Positions 34,240 to 43,459 of a stretch of 64,000 nucleotides of DNA are shown here, in pieces. The DNA is taken from NCBI RefSeq assembly GCF_900113955.1, contig NZ_FORH01000001.1, positions 1,046,395 to 1,110,394 of the forward strand, written 5' to 3'. Source of the stretch: Celeribacter neptunius. Its GTDB lineage: Bacteria > Pseudomonadota > Alphaproteobacteria > Rhodobacterales > Rhodobacteraceae. Within the stretch, counting starts at the first letter, position 1; each line of letters opens with the position of its first letter. The position numbers and the translations under genes were made by a program. Under the pieces are notes generated by a model. It saw only the letters and a program-made list of their open reading frames with translations. It searched no databases and was not told where the DNA came from.

Positions 34240-35040
34240 TTAGAGGAAGCCCCCGGTGTCTTTAAGCCCGGCGCGCTTGGCGCCACGGCGGCGGAAGAAT
34301 TCGGCGATGGTAATCAGCAGGACCGACAGAACGACGAGGATCGTGCCAAGCGCCATCACGGCGGGTAGCAGTTTCGGGAACCGCAGCATGGAGAACAGGT
34401 ACACCGGCAGGGTCGGGTCGGAGCCAGTGAGGAAGAAGGCGATGATGAACTCATCCATCGAGATGGTGAAAGAGATCAGCAAGGCCGAGATGATCCCCGG
34501 CATCACCAGCGGCAGGGTCACGAGGCGAAAGGCCGACGCCGGCGTCTCGCCAAGATCATAGGCCGCCTCTTCGAGCGACGGATCGAGCGAGGCAAAGGCC
34601 GATTGCAGGATGGCGATGGCAAAAGGCGTACAGATCAGCGTGTGCCCGGCGATCACCGACCAGGCGCCAGTGTCGAACCCCATGCGCAGGATCACGATCA
34701 GAAGCGAGACGGCGACGATGATCTCCGGCAACACCAAGGGCAGCATGATGAAGCCCATGATGCCCTTTTGCCCGGGAAAGGAATAGCGCGTCGCGGCCAT
34801 GGCGGCGAACACCCCGAGCACGGTGGCGAGCACAGCAGAGGTCACGGCGATCTTCAACGAGTTCAGGAGCGCGCCATGCATTTCCGTGAGCGTCAAAAGC
34901 TGGGTGAACCACTCCGTGGTGAAGTTCTCCAACGGAAAGGCGATGATCGTCGAGCTGTTGAAGGCAAAGAGCGGCAACAGAAAGATCGGCGCATAGAGGA
35001 AGACCAGATAGAGGATGGCATAGGCTTTGAGCGATTTCAT
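34240..35040 (-). CDS. potC: ABC transporter permease, PotC type
   Basis: 266-residue inner-membrane permease with six helices. The EAA loop for coupling to the ATPase is SLEEAAYDLGETPASAFRLVTLP. It matches the PotC/YdcV branch (FAFNSS and LENFTTEWF near the N-terminus, SMDEFIIAFFLTG later). Its ATG overlaps the PotB stop by four bases (ATGA) and its own stop is followed after one base by PotA, so the three genes are tightly coupled. Confidence 0.92.
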   Translation of the reverse strand: MKSLKAYAILYLVFLYAPIFLLPLFAFNSSTIIAFPLENFTTEWFTQLLTLTEMHGALLNSLKIAVTSAVLATVLGVFAAMAATRYSFPGQKGIMGFIMLPLVLPEIIVAVSLLIVILRMGFDTGAWSVIAGHTLICTPFAIAILQSAFASLDPSLEEAAYDLGETPASAFRLVTLPLVMPGIISALLISFTISMDEFIIAFFLTGSDPTLPVYLFSMLRFPKLLPAVMALGTILVVLSVLLITIAEFFRRRGAKRAGLKDTGGFL

Positions 35041-35945
35041 TTCCGGCCCCCATTCGCCTTGCCGCCGCCCGCGGCGCGATGGCCGAGGATCAGGAAAAGG
35101 ATCGAGATCACCGCCACGATCAGCATCGCCAGCACCGCCAGCGTCGCCCCCAGCGGCGCATTGTTCAGGCGCAGGAACTGGGTCTGGATCATATTGGCGA
35201 TCATCAGCCCGCCCGGCCCGCCAACGAGCCGCGGCGTGACATAGTCGCCAATCGTGGGAATGAAGACGATCAAGACGGCGGCGACCACGCCCGGCGCCGC
35301 CAGCGGCAGGGTCACGCGCAGGAAGGTCATGGTCCGGCTCTCGCCGAGATCGCGCGAGGCCTCGAGAAGCGAGCGGTCGATCTTTTCAAGCGCGACAAAG
35401 ATGGGCAGGATCGCAAACGGCGCATAGGCATGCGCCAGCGTGATCACCACCGCGTTGACGTTATAGAGGATGAAAGTCAGAGGTTCATCAATCAAACCAA
35501 CCGCTTGCAGGCCTGAGTTGAGAACGCCGTTATAGCCGAGAATGACCTTCCACAGGAACACCCGGATCAGGTACGAGGTCCAGAACGGGATGGTGATCAG
35601 GAAAATCCACAGGCTCTTGTGCTCGGGCTTCACCCCGAAAGACACGAAATAGGCGATCGGAAAGGCCAGCAGCACGGTGATCAGGGTCACCAGACCCGAG
35701 ACCATCAGCGAGCGCAGCATAAGCTGGCGATAGAGCGGATCGGTGAGCGCCTCGCGATAATTCACCAGCGACAGGCCCGGCTCGAAATCGCGCACCCCGG
35801 TCTGGGTCAGAAAGGAGATCGCGAAAATCGCTATCAGCGGCACGGCCAGGAGCAGGAGCGCATAAAGCGCGGTCGGCGAGACCAGCAAAAGCCCCACGCC
35901 CTTCTCCGAACGGAAAAACTGATGCAGCCTTTCCCCTATCCTCAT
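35037..35945 (-). CDS. potB: ABC transporter permease, PotB type
   Basis: 302-residue permease with six membrane helices. EAA loop: SLLEASRDLGESRTMTFLRVTLP. The substrate-facing segment IPTIGDYVTPRLVGG is typical of PotB/PotH proteins. The start is ATG 35945 after GGTGGGG; the frame opens further to a TTG at 35999 but without support. First gene of the operon. No PotD/PotF solute-binding protein lies on either side, which is unusual for this importer class. Confidence 0.92.
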   Translation of the reverse strand: MRIGERLHQFFRSEKGVGLLLVSPTALYALLLLAVPLIAIFAISFLTQTGVRDFEPGLSLVNYREALTDPLYRQLMLRSLMVSGLVTLITVLLAFPIAYFVSFGVKPEHKSLWIFLITIPFWTSYLIRVFLWKVILGYNGVLNSGLQAVGLIDEPLTFILYNVNAVVITLAHAYAPFAILPIFVALEKIDRSLLEASRDLGESRTMTFLRVTLPLAAPGVVAAVLIVFIPTIGDYVTPRLVGGPGGLMIANMIQTQFLRLNNAPLGATLAVLAMLIVAVISILFLILGHRAAGGGKANGGRK

Positions 35946-36031
35946 GCGCACCCCACCATGTTGTCGCCTCTTGCTTCGTGCCTCATGAAAATCGTTCAAA
36001 TGTTTTGATCAAATTTGCAAGCGCTTTCCCG

Positions 36032-36859
36032 TCATTCCGCCGGGACAATGCTCAAATCCAGGGCCGCCGCCAGTTGATCGATCATCAAACGGGCGAAATC
36101 GGCATTGGCATGAATCACATCATCGACCGGGTGCCGAATATTCCCGGCCTTCGCCAAACGCAGCGAGCCACGCATGAACTTGTATTTGGTAAACAACCCA
36201 TCGCGGATCGTGCGCGGCGGTTGCGCCAGATAGCGCACCCCGGCCGCCCGGCAGATCCGGCGCGCGATCCGGTCATATTCCTGCGACAGCCAGATCCCGT
36301 CGCCGCGCTCGTGCAGCCGGGTGAAACCGGCGAATTTATACCCCTGTTCCCTGGCCGAAACGGCCGGGCGCGGCTGGCTCGCCAGAAACACCGGCGCCGC
36401 GCCCGCCTGCGCCAGGTCCCGCGCCAGACGATAGCCCAATGTCGCCCGCAACCGCTCGCGGCAATAGGCCTCGGTGAGCGCGCCGGAGGTCAGCGGCCGG
36501 TTGCGTTCCACCGCATCCCTATGGCCCGCGACCGAGGGCAGCGCCATGCTGGAAACCTGATTGAACACCCGCACCGGCGCAAAGATCGAGAATTGCAGAC
36601 CGGTGACCACGAAAGCATCGATTCCGGCCAGATCGAGCCGGTCCTGCCCGGTCAGGGCCAACAACCGCGCCCGCGCCTCGGCATCGTCACTCACCAGCGC
36701 GCCCTCTTCGACCCGGTAACATTCCAGGCTTTTGCCATGGGCACCAAAGGGGATGAAACGCATTTCGGGCCAGCGCGCCGCCCACTGATCGCTGGCGGTG
36801 ACAAAGGCGGCCATATGGGAATTGCCGAGGACACAGACGGTCTTTGCTGGCAGTGTCAT
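36032..36859 (-). CDS. SGNH-like hydrolase-fold protein, cassette 1
   Basis: 275 residues, function unknown. The N-terminal VCVLGNSHMAAFV places GNSH at 12-15, where SGNH enzymes have GDS(L). A late NIRHPVDDVIHANADF recalls the DxxH block V, and VVTGLQFSIF and ASQPRP are shared with the paralogue at 38041. The usual nucleophile Ser is the S of GNSH. Its ATG overlaps the GSCFA stop by four bases. There is no signal peptide, so it is probably cytoplasmic. An acyl-transfer or esterase role is inference from the fold only. Confidence 0.8.
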   Translation of the reverse strand: MTLPAKTVCVLGNSHMAAFVTASDQWAARWPEMRFIPFGAHGKSLECYRVEEGALVSDDAEARARLLALTGQDRLDLAGIDAFVVTGLQFSIFAPVRVFNQVSSMALPSVAGHRDAVERNRPLTSGALTEAYCRERLRATLGYRLARDLAQAGAAPVFLASQPRPAVSAREQGYKFAGFTRLHERGDGIWLSQEYDRIARRICRAAGVRYLAQPPRTIRDGLFTKYKFMRGSLRLAKAGNIRHPVDDVIHANADFARLMIDQLAAALDLSIVPAE

Positions 36860-37992
36860 TTCCGCAAAGCCTCCAAGAGCGCCTCTTCACAGATCAGCTC
36901 ATCCTCGGGCGCCTCGACATCCGCGTCCTCCTCATCGGTCTCGGCAGGCCCGCTGAGCGCCCGAAGCCCCCGGAGATCAACGTCAGATCCCGCGCGCGCG
37001 CCATGCGCCGTCTCGCCCGCCTCCATCTCCGCAAGCGCATCGAGCAAACCATGCGCGACCAGAAACACGCCCATCACGGTCTCGACCATCTCCTGCGTCA
37101 CCCCCCGCAGGTTGGCCTCATAGGCGGTCGCCGCCATCGCCGTGGAGGTGACGATCTCGTAGGAAGGAAAATAATCGACCGCGGCTTCTCCCGCCGCGAC
37201 ATCGCCGGCCGCCGCCCGCAGCACGGATTTCGAATAGCTGCTGGCGCTGAGCACGTGATCGCCGGAGGCCGTCGCCGTCAGCGGTACCGGAGAAACCGTC
37301 AGCAAGAGTTTGATATTCGGGTTCAATTCCTGCATGAGGCGAAGCGTTTCCCGGAGATCCTCCAGCACCTCGTCATAGCTGAAATTGTGAAAGGCAAAGC
37401 GCCTTTCCCGATAGCGCCCGGCGATCACCCCCGGCGCCATGGCGAGCGTCTTGCCGGCACGTTTGTCGATCCAGCCTTCGGTCAGGCCGAGGGTGAAGAC
37501 AAGGACATCCGTGGAGCTGATCAGGGCCAGAACCGCCTCGAGATGCGCGCGGCGCAATTCCATCGCCTCTTCGAGAGAGGCACAGCCGGTCGGCTCGACC
37601 CCGGGCCGCAGCATGTCGTACCAACGCCCCTTGCGGGTCAGGAACAGCCGTTTGTCGACCCGCCCCGCCATCGCGTCTTCGAGCAATTCGCGCATTTGCC
37701 GGGCGGTGTAGATATTGCCGTAGCGCGCCGAATAGAGGCCGTAGCCGAAGCGCGTCGCCAGTTCCTCGCCCATGCCCTTGGGCGCCGGTTCGCCGTCCAG
37801 GACATTGATCCCGGCGAGGCGCAGATACCGGCCGATATGCTGGGCAAAACAGCTGCCCGCCGTGGCCACCCGGGTGGTGTGGGTGAGATGAAATTTCGGC
37901 TTGTGCAGCCCCGGCCAATCCATGCGATCCGTCTCGACCACCCCGCTGCGCCAGAAACCCTCCGGCGGGATATCTTCGTAAGGATGGGTCAA
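36856..37992 (-). CDS. GSCFA domain protein, cassette 1
   Basis: 378 residues. GSCFA motif at 46-50 in RVATAGSCFAQHI, then GLYSARYGNIYT, VFTLGLTEGW, NFSYDEVLEDL and LTVSPVPLTATASGDHVL, all diagnostic of the GSCFA family (PF08885), which is related to SGNH/GDSL hydrolases but poorly understood. After residue 320 comes an acidic low-complexity linker that ends in DELICEEALLEALRK. It is coupled by ATGA to the SGNH-like gene. A parallel pair follows upstream, so this is one half of a tandem duplication. Confidence 0.87.
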   Translation of the reverse strand: MTHPYEDIPPEGFWRSGVVETDRMDWPGLHKPKFHLTHTTRVATAGSCFAQHIGRYLRLAGINVLDGEPAPKGMGEELATRFGYGLYSARYGNIYTARQMRELLEDAMAGRVDKRLFLTRKGRWYDMLRPGVEPTGCASLEEAMELRRAHLEAVLALISSTDVLVFTLGLTEGWIDKRAGKTLAMAPGVIAGRYRERRFAFHNFSYDEVLEDLRETLRLMQELNPNIKLLLTVSPVPLTATASGDHVLSASSYSKSVLRAAAGDVAAGEAAVDYFPSYEIVTSTAMAATAYEANLRGVTQEMVETVMGVFLVAHGLLDALAEMEAGETAHGARAGSDVDLRGLRALSGPAETDEEDADVEAPEDELICEEALLEALRK

Positions 37993-38040
37993 CTCGAATC
38001 CTGCTCCATATTGATCACCAGACAGGTAGATAGCTGCGTT

Positions 38041-38832
38041 TCATGCCAATTTTGCGGCAAGATGTGTCAACATCCGCTCTCCATATCGCGCATTCGCATG
38101 CCGGAAATCAACTTTGCGCCCGTTCTTTTGCCAGAACGGCGGTCGCAGCGTGCCGACCATGAACCGCGTGTCGGTGAACAGATCCTCGTCGATGGTCTCC
38201 GGCGGCTGCGCCATGTAATGCGCCCCGACGCGCGCGCAGGTCTCATGCGCCAGCCGCTCATAGGTTTCGGAGATGAACGCCCCCGAACCACGCTCCAATG
38301 CACTGCAAAAGGTTCCGAACCGGGTACCTTTGACCAGGACCTGACGGGTCGGGCGCGGCTGGCACATCACCCAGATCGGCAGATCCGTCGCCTGACGCAG
38401 ATCCCGCACGACATCCATGGCCAGTGCGTTCGACAAGCGATCGACGATGATGCGGCGCAGGAGCGCCTCGGAGATCAGCGTCATGCCGTTTCGTGCCGCC
38501 GTTTCGTGATCTCTGGCGCTGTCCATCGCCACCACCCCGAGATCGCGAAACACCTGCGTCACATGGAAAATGGAAAACCGCATCCCGGTCACCAGGATGG
38601 CGTCGAAATCCGCCAGCCGCGCGCGTTCCTTGCGCCCCGCCCGAGCCGCCTTGCCGTCCGGATCGTCGAAATTGCCGCAAAACAGACCGTCTTCGATCGT
38701 ATAGGCTTGCAGCCGATCACCATGCGCGGCCACGCACTCCAGATCGATGCCGAGATCCTGATCGGATTGCTGAAGCGCCCGCATATAGGCCCCGACATGG
38801 GAATTGCCGATCATCAACGCGCGTTTGCTCAT
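38041..38832 (-). CDS. SGNH-like hydrolase-fold protein, cassette 2
   Basis: 263 residues, paralogue of the protein at 36032. GNSHVGAY lies at 9-16, then LVTGMRFSIFHV, CQPRPTRQ, and a C-terminal VDFRHANARYGERML that resembles the SGNH block V with its His. The paralogues align along the full length but are quite divergent, so the duplication is old or the two have diverged in role. ATGA overlap with the upstream GSCFA gene. No signal peptide and no membrane span. Unknown function. Confidence 0.8.
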   Translation of the reverse strand: MSKRALMIGNSHVGAYMRALQQSDQDLGIDLECVAAHGDRLQAYTIEDGLFCGNFDDPDGKAARAGRKERARLADFDAILVTGMRFSIFHVTQVFRDLGVVAMDSARDHETAARNGMTLISEALLRRIIVDRLSNALAMDVVRDLRQATDLPIWVMCQPRPTRQVLVKGTRFGTFCSALERGSGAFISETYERLAHETCARVGAHYMAQPPETIDEDLFTDTRFMVGTLRPPFWQKNGRKVDFRHANARYGERMLTHLAAKLA

Positions 38833-39905
38833 TTCTGCAGCGCCTCGATCAGGCTCTCCTCACAGACGAGATCATCCTCCTGCCCATCGAGATATTCAGG
38901 GTCCTCCGCCGGAGCGGGATCTTCCGCGTCCCGTCTCGCGCTGTCCTGCGTGTCCCGCAGCCCGTAGGCGTCCAGAAACACCGCCATGACATCGGCCACA
39001 ACCTCCGGACGAATGCTGCGCAGGTTGTCCTGATAGGCCATGCCGTCGCGCGCCCATGTGGTCACGATCTCATAGCCCGGGAAATAATCCACATTGTTGA
39101 ACCGCATCGCCATCTCACCGGCCACCGAGCGCAGGGTCGACTTGGTGTAGGTGCTCGCATTGAGCACATGATCGCCCGATGCGGTGGCGGTGATCGGCAC
39201 GGGAGAGGTGGTCAGAATGATCTTTATCTTCTTATGAAACTGCCGCAATGTCGCACGGATCGCCTTGAGATCCTTCAACAATTCCGAATGGCTGAAATTG
39301 TGGAAACGATAGGTGCCGGGATCATATTCGCCGGCGATCACCCCCGGGGCGACCGGCAGGCAGCGCCCCGTCGGACCATGTAGCCAGGCCTCGGTCAGGC
39401 CCAGGGTGAAGACAAAGACATCCGTTGTCTCGAACAGTCCTCGAAGGCGCGCCAGATGCAATCGGCGCAGCTCGAGAACCTCTCTCACGCTGGCACAGCC
39501 ATCCGGCTCCACATTCGGGCGCAGCATGTCGAAAAACCGCCCTTTCCGCTGCCAGATCAGTTCCTCGCGCACCGTCCCTGTCTGGACGTCCTGCAAAAGC
39601 TCGAGCAATTGCCGCGGCGTGTAGATATTGCCGTACCGCGCCGAATGCAGCCCGTAGCCGAATTCCCGCGCCAGGTCTTCCTGCAAGGCCTCCGGTGCGG
39701 GTTCGACGTCCAGAATGGGCATGTTCTGATCCGCGAGCGCCTGACGGATCCGCTGCGCGAAACAGCTTCCGGCCGTGGCCACCCGCGTCTCGGGCTCGAT
39801 CGCGAATTTCGGCACGAACAGATCCGGCCAAAGCGTCTTGTCCGTCTGGACCACGCCGGTTTTCCAAAATGCACTCGGCGCCAGATCTGAATAGGGATTT
39901 TTCAA
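38829..39905 (-). CDS. GSCFA domain protein, cassette 2
   Basis: 358 residues, paralogue of the protein at 36856. The GSCFA motif is again at 46-50 (RVATAGSCFAQRI), with the same FWKTGVVQTD opening, GLHSARYGNIYT, VFTLGLTEAW, NFSHSELLKDL and LTTSPVPITATASGDHVL. The linker after residue 315 has changed completely, yet the terminus DDLVCEESLIEALQK is kept. First gene of the four-gene run; the rpsI terminator is just upstream, so it has its own promoter. Confidence 0.87.
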   Translation of the reverse strand: MKNPYSDLAPSAFWKTGVVQTDKTLWPDLFVPKFAIEPETRVATAGSCFAQRIRQALADQNMPILDVEPAPEALQEDLAREFGYGLHSARYGNIYTPRQLLELLQDVQTGTVREELIWQRKGRFFDMLRPNVEPDGCASVREVLELRRLHLARLRGLFETTDVFVFTLGLTEAWLHGPTGRCLPVAPGVIAGEYDPGTYRFHNFSHSELLKDLKAIRATLRQFHKKIKIILTTSPVPITATASGDHVLNASTYTKSTLRSVAGEMAMRFNNVDYFPGYEIVTTWARDGMAYQDNLRSIRPEVVADVMAVFLDAYGLRDTQDSARRDAEDPAPAEDPEYLDGQEDDLVCEESLIEALQK

Positions 39906-39990
39906 AATGCACTCGCCTTACGTTTCTCATCAACTATGAGACAGCGGCCCAGCCCTGCCAAGGGCAAACAACGGTCGCTAAGAAAGAGAA

Positions 39991-40020
39991 AACCGCCGAC
40001 AGGTCTCCCTGCGGCGGCTT
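39991..40020 (-). terminator. intrinsic terminator of rplM-rpsI
   Basis: Stem CCGCCG-a-CAGG / CCTG-CGGCGG with loop TCTC; on the minus strand it is followed by TTTTCTCTTTC. It lies 26 bases after the rpsI stop. Confidence 0.9.
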
Positions 40021-40045
40021 TCCGAACATGTGATCCAGTGAGCGC

Positions 40046-40531
40046 TTAACGCTTGGAGAACTGGAAGGACCGGCGGGCTTTGCGCTTACCGAATTTCTTA
40101 CGCTCGACGACGCGGCTGTCGCGGGTCAGGAAGCCGGCGGCTTTCAGAGCGCCACGCAGTTCCGGGTTGTAGAGCTGCAGAGCTTTCGAGATGCCGTGTT
40201 TCACAGCACCGGCCTGACCGGAGAGACCGCCGCCCTTGACGGTGGCGACGACGTCGAATTCACCTTCGACGCCAGCGATCTCGGCCGGCTGTTTCACGAT
40301 CAGCTGGAGCACCGGACGGGCAAAGTAGACGGACATGTCCTTGCCGTTAACGGTGACCTTGCCGGAGCCCGGCTTGATCCAGACACGGGCAACAGCGTCT
40401 TTACGCTTGCCAGTGGCGTAGGAACGGCCCAGCTCGTCACGGACGGGTTCACGGGGCGCAGCCACTTCGACGACGGCTTCGCCACCGGCGACGGCATTCA
40501 GCTCGTCGAGGGATTTGATTTCATCAGCCAT
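40046..40531 (-). CDS. rpsI: 30S ribosomal protein S9
   Basis: Component of the small subunit head; its C-terminal tail reaches the P-site tRNA. 161 residues. An alphaproteobacterial N-terminal extension of about 35 residues ([20 protein letters not shown]) precedes the S9 core [21 protein letters not shown]. The end [17 protein letters not shown] has the universal KR terminus. It begins two bases after the rplM stop, the standard operon. Confidence 0.98.
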   Translation of the reverse strand: MADEIKSLDELNAVAGGEAVVEVAAPREPVRDELGRSYATGKRKDAVARVWIKPGSGKVTVNGKDMSVYFARPVLQLIVKQPAEIAGVEGEFDVVATVKGGGLSGQAGAVKHGISKALQLYNPELRGALKAAGFLTRDSRVVERKKFGKRKARRSFQFSKR

Positions 40532-40533
40532 GA

Positions 40534-40998
40534 TTATGCGCTCCGGGTGTTTTTCTTGTTCATGGACTTGACGTCCAGAACTTCGGGGTTCTGAGCCTCA
40601 TGCGGGTGCTCGGCACCGGCGTAGACGCGCAGGTTGGTCATCTGCTTGCGGGACAGTTTGCCGCCCGGCAGCATGCGCTGCACAGCTTTGGTCACGACGC
40701 GCTCGGGGTGATCGCCCTCGAGGATCTGGCCCATGGTGCGGGATTTGATGCCGCCCGGGTGGCCGGTGTGCCAGTAGAAACGCTCATCCGTGCGTTTCTT
40801 GCCGGTCAGCTGGATCTTGTCGGCGTTGATCACGATGACATTGTCACCCATGTCCATGGACGGGGTGAAGGTGGCTTTGTGTTTGCCACGCAGACGCATG
40901 GCGACGATCGAGGCGAGACGGCCCAGCACCACGCCCTCGGCGTCGATGATGATCCATTTCTTGTCGATGTCCGCCGGTGTTGCGGAGAAGGTTTTCAT
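40534..40998 (-). CDS. rplM: 50S ribosomal protein L13
   Basis: Early-assembling large-subunit protein of 154 residues, [30 protein letters not shown] onward, with the family block [17 protein letters not shown] and the late [20 protein letters not shown]. The frame is open upstream to 41097 but the ATG at 40998 is the family start. It heads the rplM-rpsI operon. The 266 bases upstream are AT-rich and hold the promoter, with no further gene. Confidence 0.98.
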   Translation of the reverse strand: MKTFSATPADIDKKWIIIDAEGVVLGRLASIVAMRLRGKHKATFTPSMDMGDNVIVINADKIQLTGKKRTDERFYWHTGHPGGIKSRTMGQILEGDHPERVVTKAVQRMLPGGKLSRKQMTNLRVYAGAEHPHEAQNPEVLDVKSMNKKNTRSA

Positions 40999-41264
40999 TG
41001 GTCTTGCCCTTTTGGGTGAGAATTCGATTGAGCGTGTTCTAAGCATTTCACGCGCCGGGTCAAGCGCCGTTTTCCTGTGTTTTTCTAGAAAAAACAATAT
41101 GTTAAAAAATAGGTATTATTTTACCCCAAAAATCCGGGCTTTCACGGCGCCTTCAGAGCTGTTCAAAGGGATTTCACAGGCCAAATCACGCTTGCGCTGT
41201 GTCATATCAGGCTGGTCGAGCCTGATCTAGGCTCGGCCCAGCCAGAACCCAGCGGAAAGACCGG

Positions 41265-41957
41265 ATGCAAGCCCTCTCCAGATACAAGGATTATCTCAAA
41301 CAGATCGTCTATGGCGGCAATGACGGGATCGTCACCACATTTGCCGTGGTGGCGGGCTTTGCCGGCGCCGATGCCACCGGGCTCGACAAGGTCGGAACGC
41401 TGGCCGTGCTGATCTTCGGCCTCGCCAATCTCTTTGCCGATGCCACATCCATGGGGCTGGGCGAGTTTCTCTCCGCCCGCGCCGCGCGCGACATGATCCG
41501 CCACCGGCACCGGCAGTTGCACCGCGATCCCTCGCTTCAGGTCCGGGGGCTGACCGAACATCTGAAGGAACACGGGCTTTCCACCCTGGATGCCACCACC
41601 ATGGCCTCGCTGGCGGCGCAATCGCCGGGGCTGATGGCGGAAATGACATTGAGCCAAGTCGAAGGCATCGAAGATCCCGGGCAAGGCGCGCTCTGGCCGC
41701 GGGCGCTGATCACCTTCATCTCCTTCGTCAGTTTCGGCACCCTGCCGCTCCTGCCCTATCTGTTCAGCACCCCGGGTCCCAATCAGATCTATTACGCCAG
41801 CACAGCCACTTTCGTGGCGCTGGTGCTGTTGGGGCTGTTGCGCCATGTCGCCACCCGCGCGGGGCTGGGCCGGGCCCTTGGCGAGACCGTGCTGGTCGGC
41901 AGCCTCTGTGCCTTTGTCGCCTATGGGGTCGGGCTTCTGGTTGCCGGCCTGGCCTGA
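41265..41957 (+). CDS. VIT1/CCC1 family membrane transporter
   Basis: 230 residues. KDYLKQIVYGGNDGIVTTFAVVAGFAGA is the first-helix motif of the VIT family; GLANLFADATSMGLGEFLSARA is the second. About five helices, with a hydrophilic, partly acidic loop (90-140) that in relatives binds metal. The relatives move Fe2+ or Mn2+ out of the cytoplasm. It is monocistronic and converges with nothing close. Metal choice cannot be read. Confidence 0.9.
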   Translation: MQALSRYKDYLKQIVYGGNDGIVTTFAVVAGFAGADATGLDKVGTLAVLIFGLANLFADATSMGLGEFLSARAARDMIRHRHRQLHRDPSLQVRGLTEHLKEHGLSTLDATTMASLAAQSPGLMAEMTLSQVEGIEDPGQGALWPRALITFISFVSFGTLPLLPYLFSTPGPNQIYYASTATFVALVLLGLLRHVATRAGLGRALGETVLVGSLCAFVAYGVGLLVAGLA

Positions 41958-42074
41958 GCCGGAGCCGCCCCCCGCTCGCCCGCCCTGCCGGCCTCGCCAC
42001 GGCAGAGATGTGAACGGTAACGGGACCGACAACAGGACCGGGAACAGCCACGGTAACAGGGTTGTGAAAATTTA

Positions 42075-42090
42075 GTATACAAATGTATAC
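42075..42090. promoter_or_regulatory. paired GTATAC sites before icd
   Basis: GTATAC at 42075-42080 and again at 42085-42090 sit one helical turn apart (TAGTATACAAATGTATACA). This resembles GntR-family operators (T-GT-n-AC-A type). It lies 74 bases before the icd start, in the promoter zone. Confidence 0.5.
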
Positions 42091-42163
42091 ACCCCTTCCC
42101 TCGGCTTGCGGAATGCGCTAACAAAAGGCGACTCTCCCTCATCCTCCAAGGAGCGCTCCCCAG

Positions 42164-43378
42164 ATGACCAAGATCAAGGTAGAAAACCCCATCGTCGAAA
42201 TGGACGGTGATGAGATGACCCGCATCATGTGGGACTTCATCAAGAAGAAACTCATCCTCCCCTATCTCGACATCGACCTGCTCTATTATGATCTCGGCAT
42301 CGAGAGCCGCGACGAGACCGACGACCAGATCACCGTGGATGCGGCCGAAAAGACCAAAGAGGTCGGCGTCGCGGTGAAATGCGCCACGATCACCCCGGAC
42401 GAGCAGCGCGTCGAGGAATTCAATCTCAAGCGCATGTACCGCTCGCCCAATGGCACGATCCGCAACATCTTGGGCGGGACGATCTTTCGCCAGCCGATCA
42501 TCTGCAAGAACGTGCCGCGGCTTGTGCCGGGCTGGACCAGCCCGATCGTCGTCGGCCGCCATGCTTACGGTGATCAGTATCGCGCAACGGATTTTCATTT
42601 CCCGGGCGCCGGCAAGCTGACGATGAAATTCGTCGGCGAAGATGGTACGGTGATCGAGAAAGAAGTGTTCGATGCCCCCTCCGCCGGGGTCTATCAGGCG
42701 ATGTACAACCTCGATGCCTCGATCCGCGATTTCGCCCGCGCCTCGCTCAACTACGGTCTCTCGGTGGGCTGGCCGGTCTACCTGTCGACCAAGAACACCA
42801 TCCTCAAGGCCTATGATGGCCGGTTCAAGGATCTCTTCCAGGAGATCTATGACGAGGAATTCGCCGACAAGTTCAAGAAGGCCGGGATCTGGTACGAACA
42901 CCGTCTGATCGACGACATGGTCGCCTGTGCGCTCAAATGGTCCGGTAAATTCGTCTGGGCCTGCAAGAACTACGATGGCGACGTCCAGTCCGACACGGTG
43001 GCACAGGGCTTTGGCTCGCTGGGCCTCATGACCTCGCAGCTGATGACCCCCGATGGCAAGATCGTCGAGGCCGAAGCGGCGCATGGCACGGTGACGCGCC
43101 ACTATCGCCAGCATCAGGCCGGCGAAGCCACCTCCACGAACTCGGTTGCCTCGATCTATGCCTGGACCGGCGGCCTCAAGCACCGCGCCAAGCTCGACAA
43201 CAACGAGCAGCTGATGCGGTTTGCCACCACGCTCGAGAAAGTCATCGTCGACACGGTGGAAAGCGGCTTCATGACGAAAGACCTCGCTTTGCTCGTCGGC
43301 CCGAACCAGAGCTGGCTCACCACCATGGGCTTTTTGGAAAAGATCGACGAGAACCTGAACAAGGCTTTGGCAGGCTAA
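42164..43378 (+). CDS. icd: NADP-dependent isocitrate dehydrogenase (eukaryote-like, type II)
   Basis: TCA-cycle enzyme making 2-oxoglutarate and NADPH. 404 residues, [31 protein letters not shown], the opening of the eukaryotic-like homodimeric group common in alphaproteobacteria. Substrate-binding [16 protein letters not shown] and the metal-site signature [17 protein letters not shown] are present, and [12 protein letters not shown] is NADP-binding. An AAGGAG site precedes the ATG. It is monocistronic with a very strong terminator. A GntR-like operator lies upstream. Confidence 0.98.
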   Translation: MTKIKVENPIVEMDGDEMTRIMWDFIKKKLILPYLDIDLLYYDLGIESRDETDDQITVDAAEKTKEVGVAVKCATITPDEQRVEEFNLKRMYRSPNGTIRNILGGTIFRQPIICKNVPRLVPGWTSPIVVGRHAYGDQYRATDFHFPGAGKLTMKFVGEDGTVIEKEVFDAPSAGVYQAMYNLDASIRDFARASLNYGLSVGWPVYLSTKNTILKAYDGRFKDLFQEIYDEEFADKFKKAGIWYEHRLIDDMVACALKWSGKFVWACKNYDGDVQSDTVAQGFGSLGLMTSQLMTPDGKIVEAEAAHGTVTRHYRQHQAGEATSTNSVASIYAWTGGLKHRAKLDNNEQLMRFATTLEKVIVDTVESGFMTKDLALLVGPNQSWLTTMGFLEKIDENLNKALAG

Positions 43379-43403
43379 GACCCCCAGTCCGACCTGCCAA
43401 TAT

Positions 43404-43433
43404 GGCCGGGGCCCGCACGCCCCGGCCTTTTTT
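43404..43433 (+). terminator. intrinsic terminator of icd
   Basis: Stem GGCCGGGGC/GCCCCGGCC with a 6-base loop, then TTTTTT, 25 bases after the stop. Confidence 0.93.
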
Positions 43434-43459
43434 ATGTGCCCAGGATATGCACCCGACCC

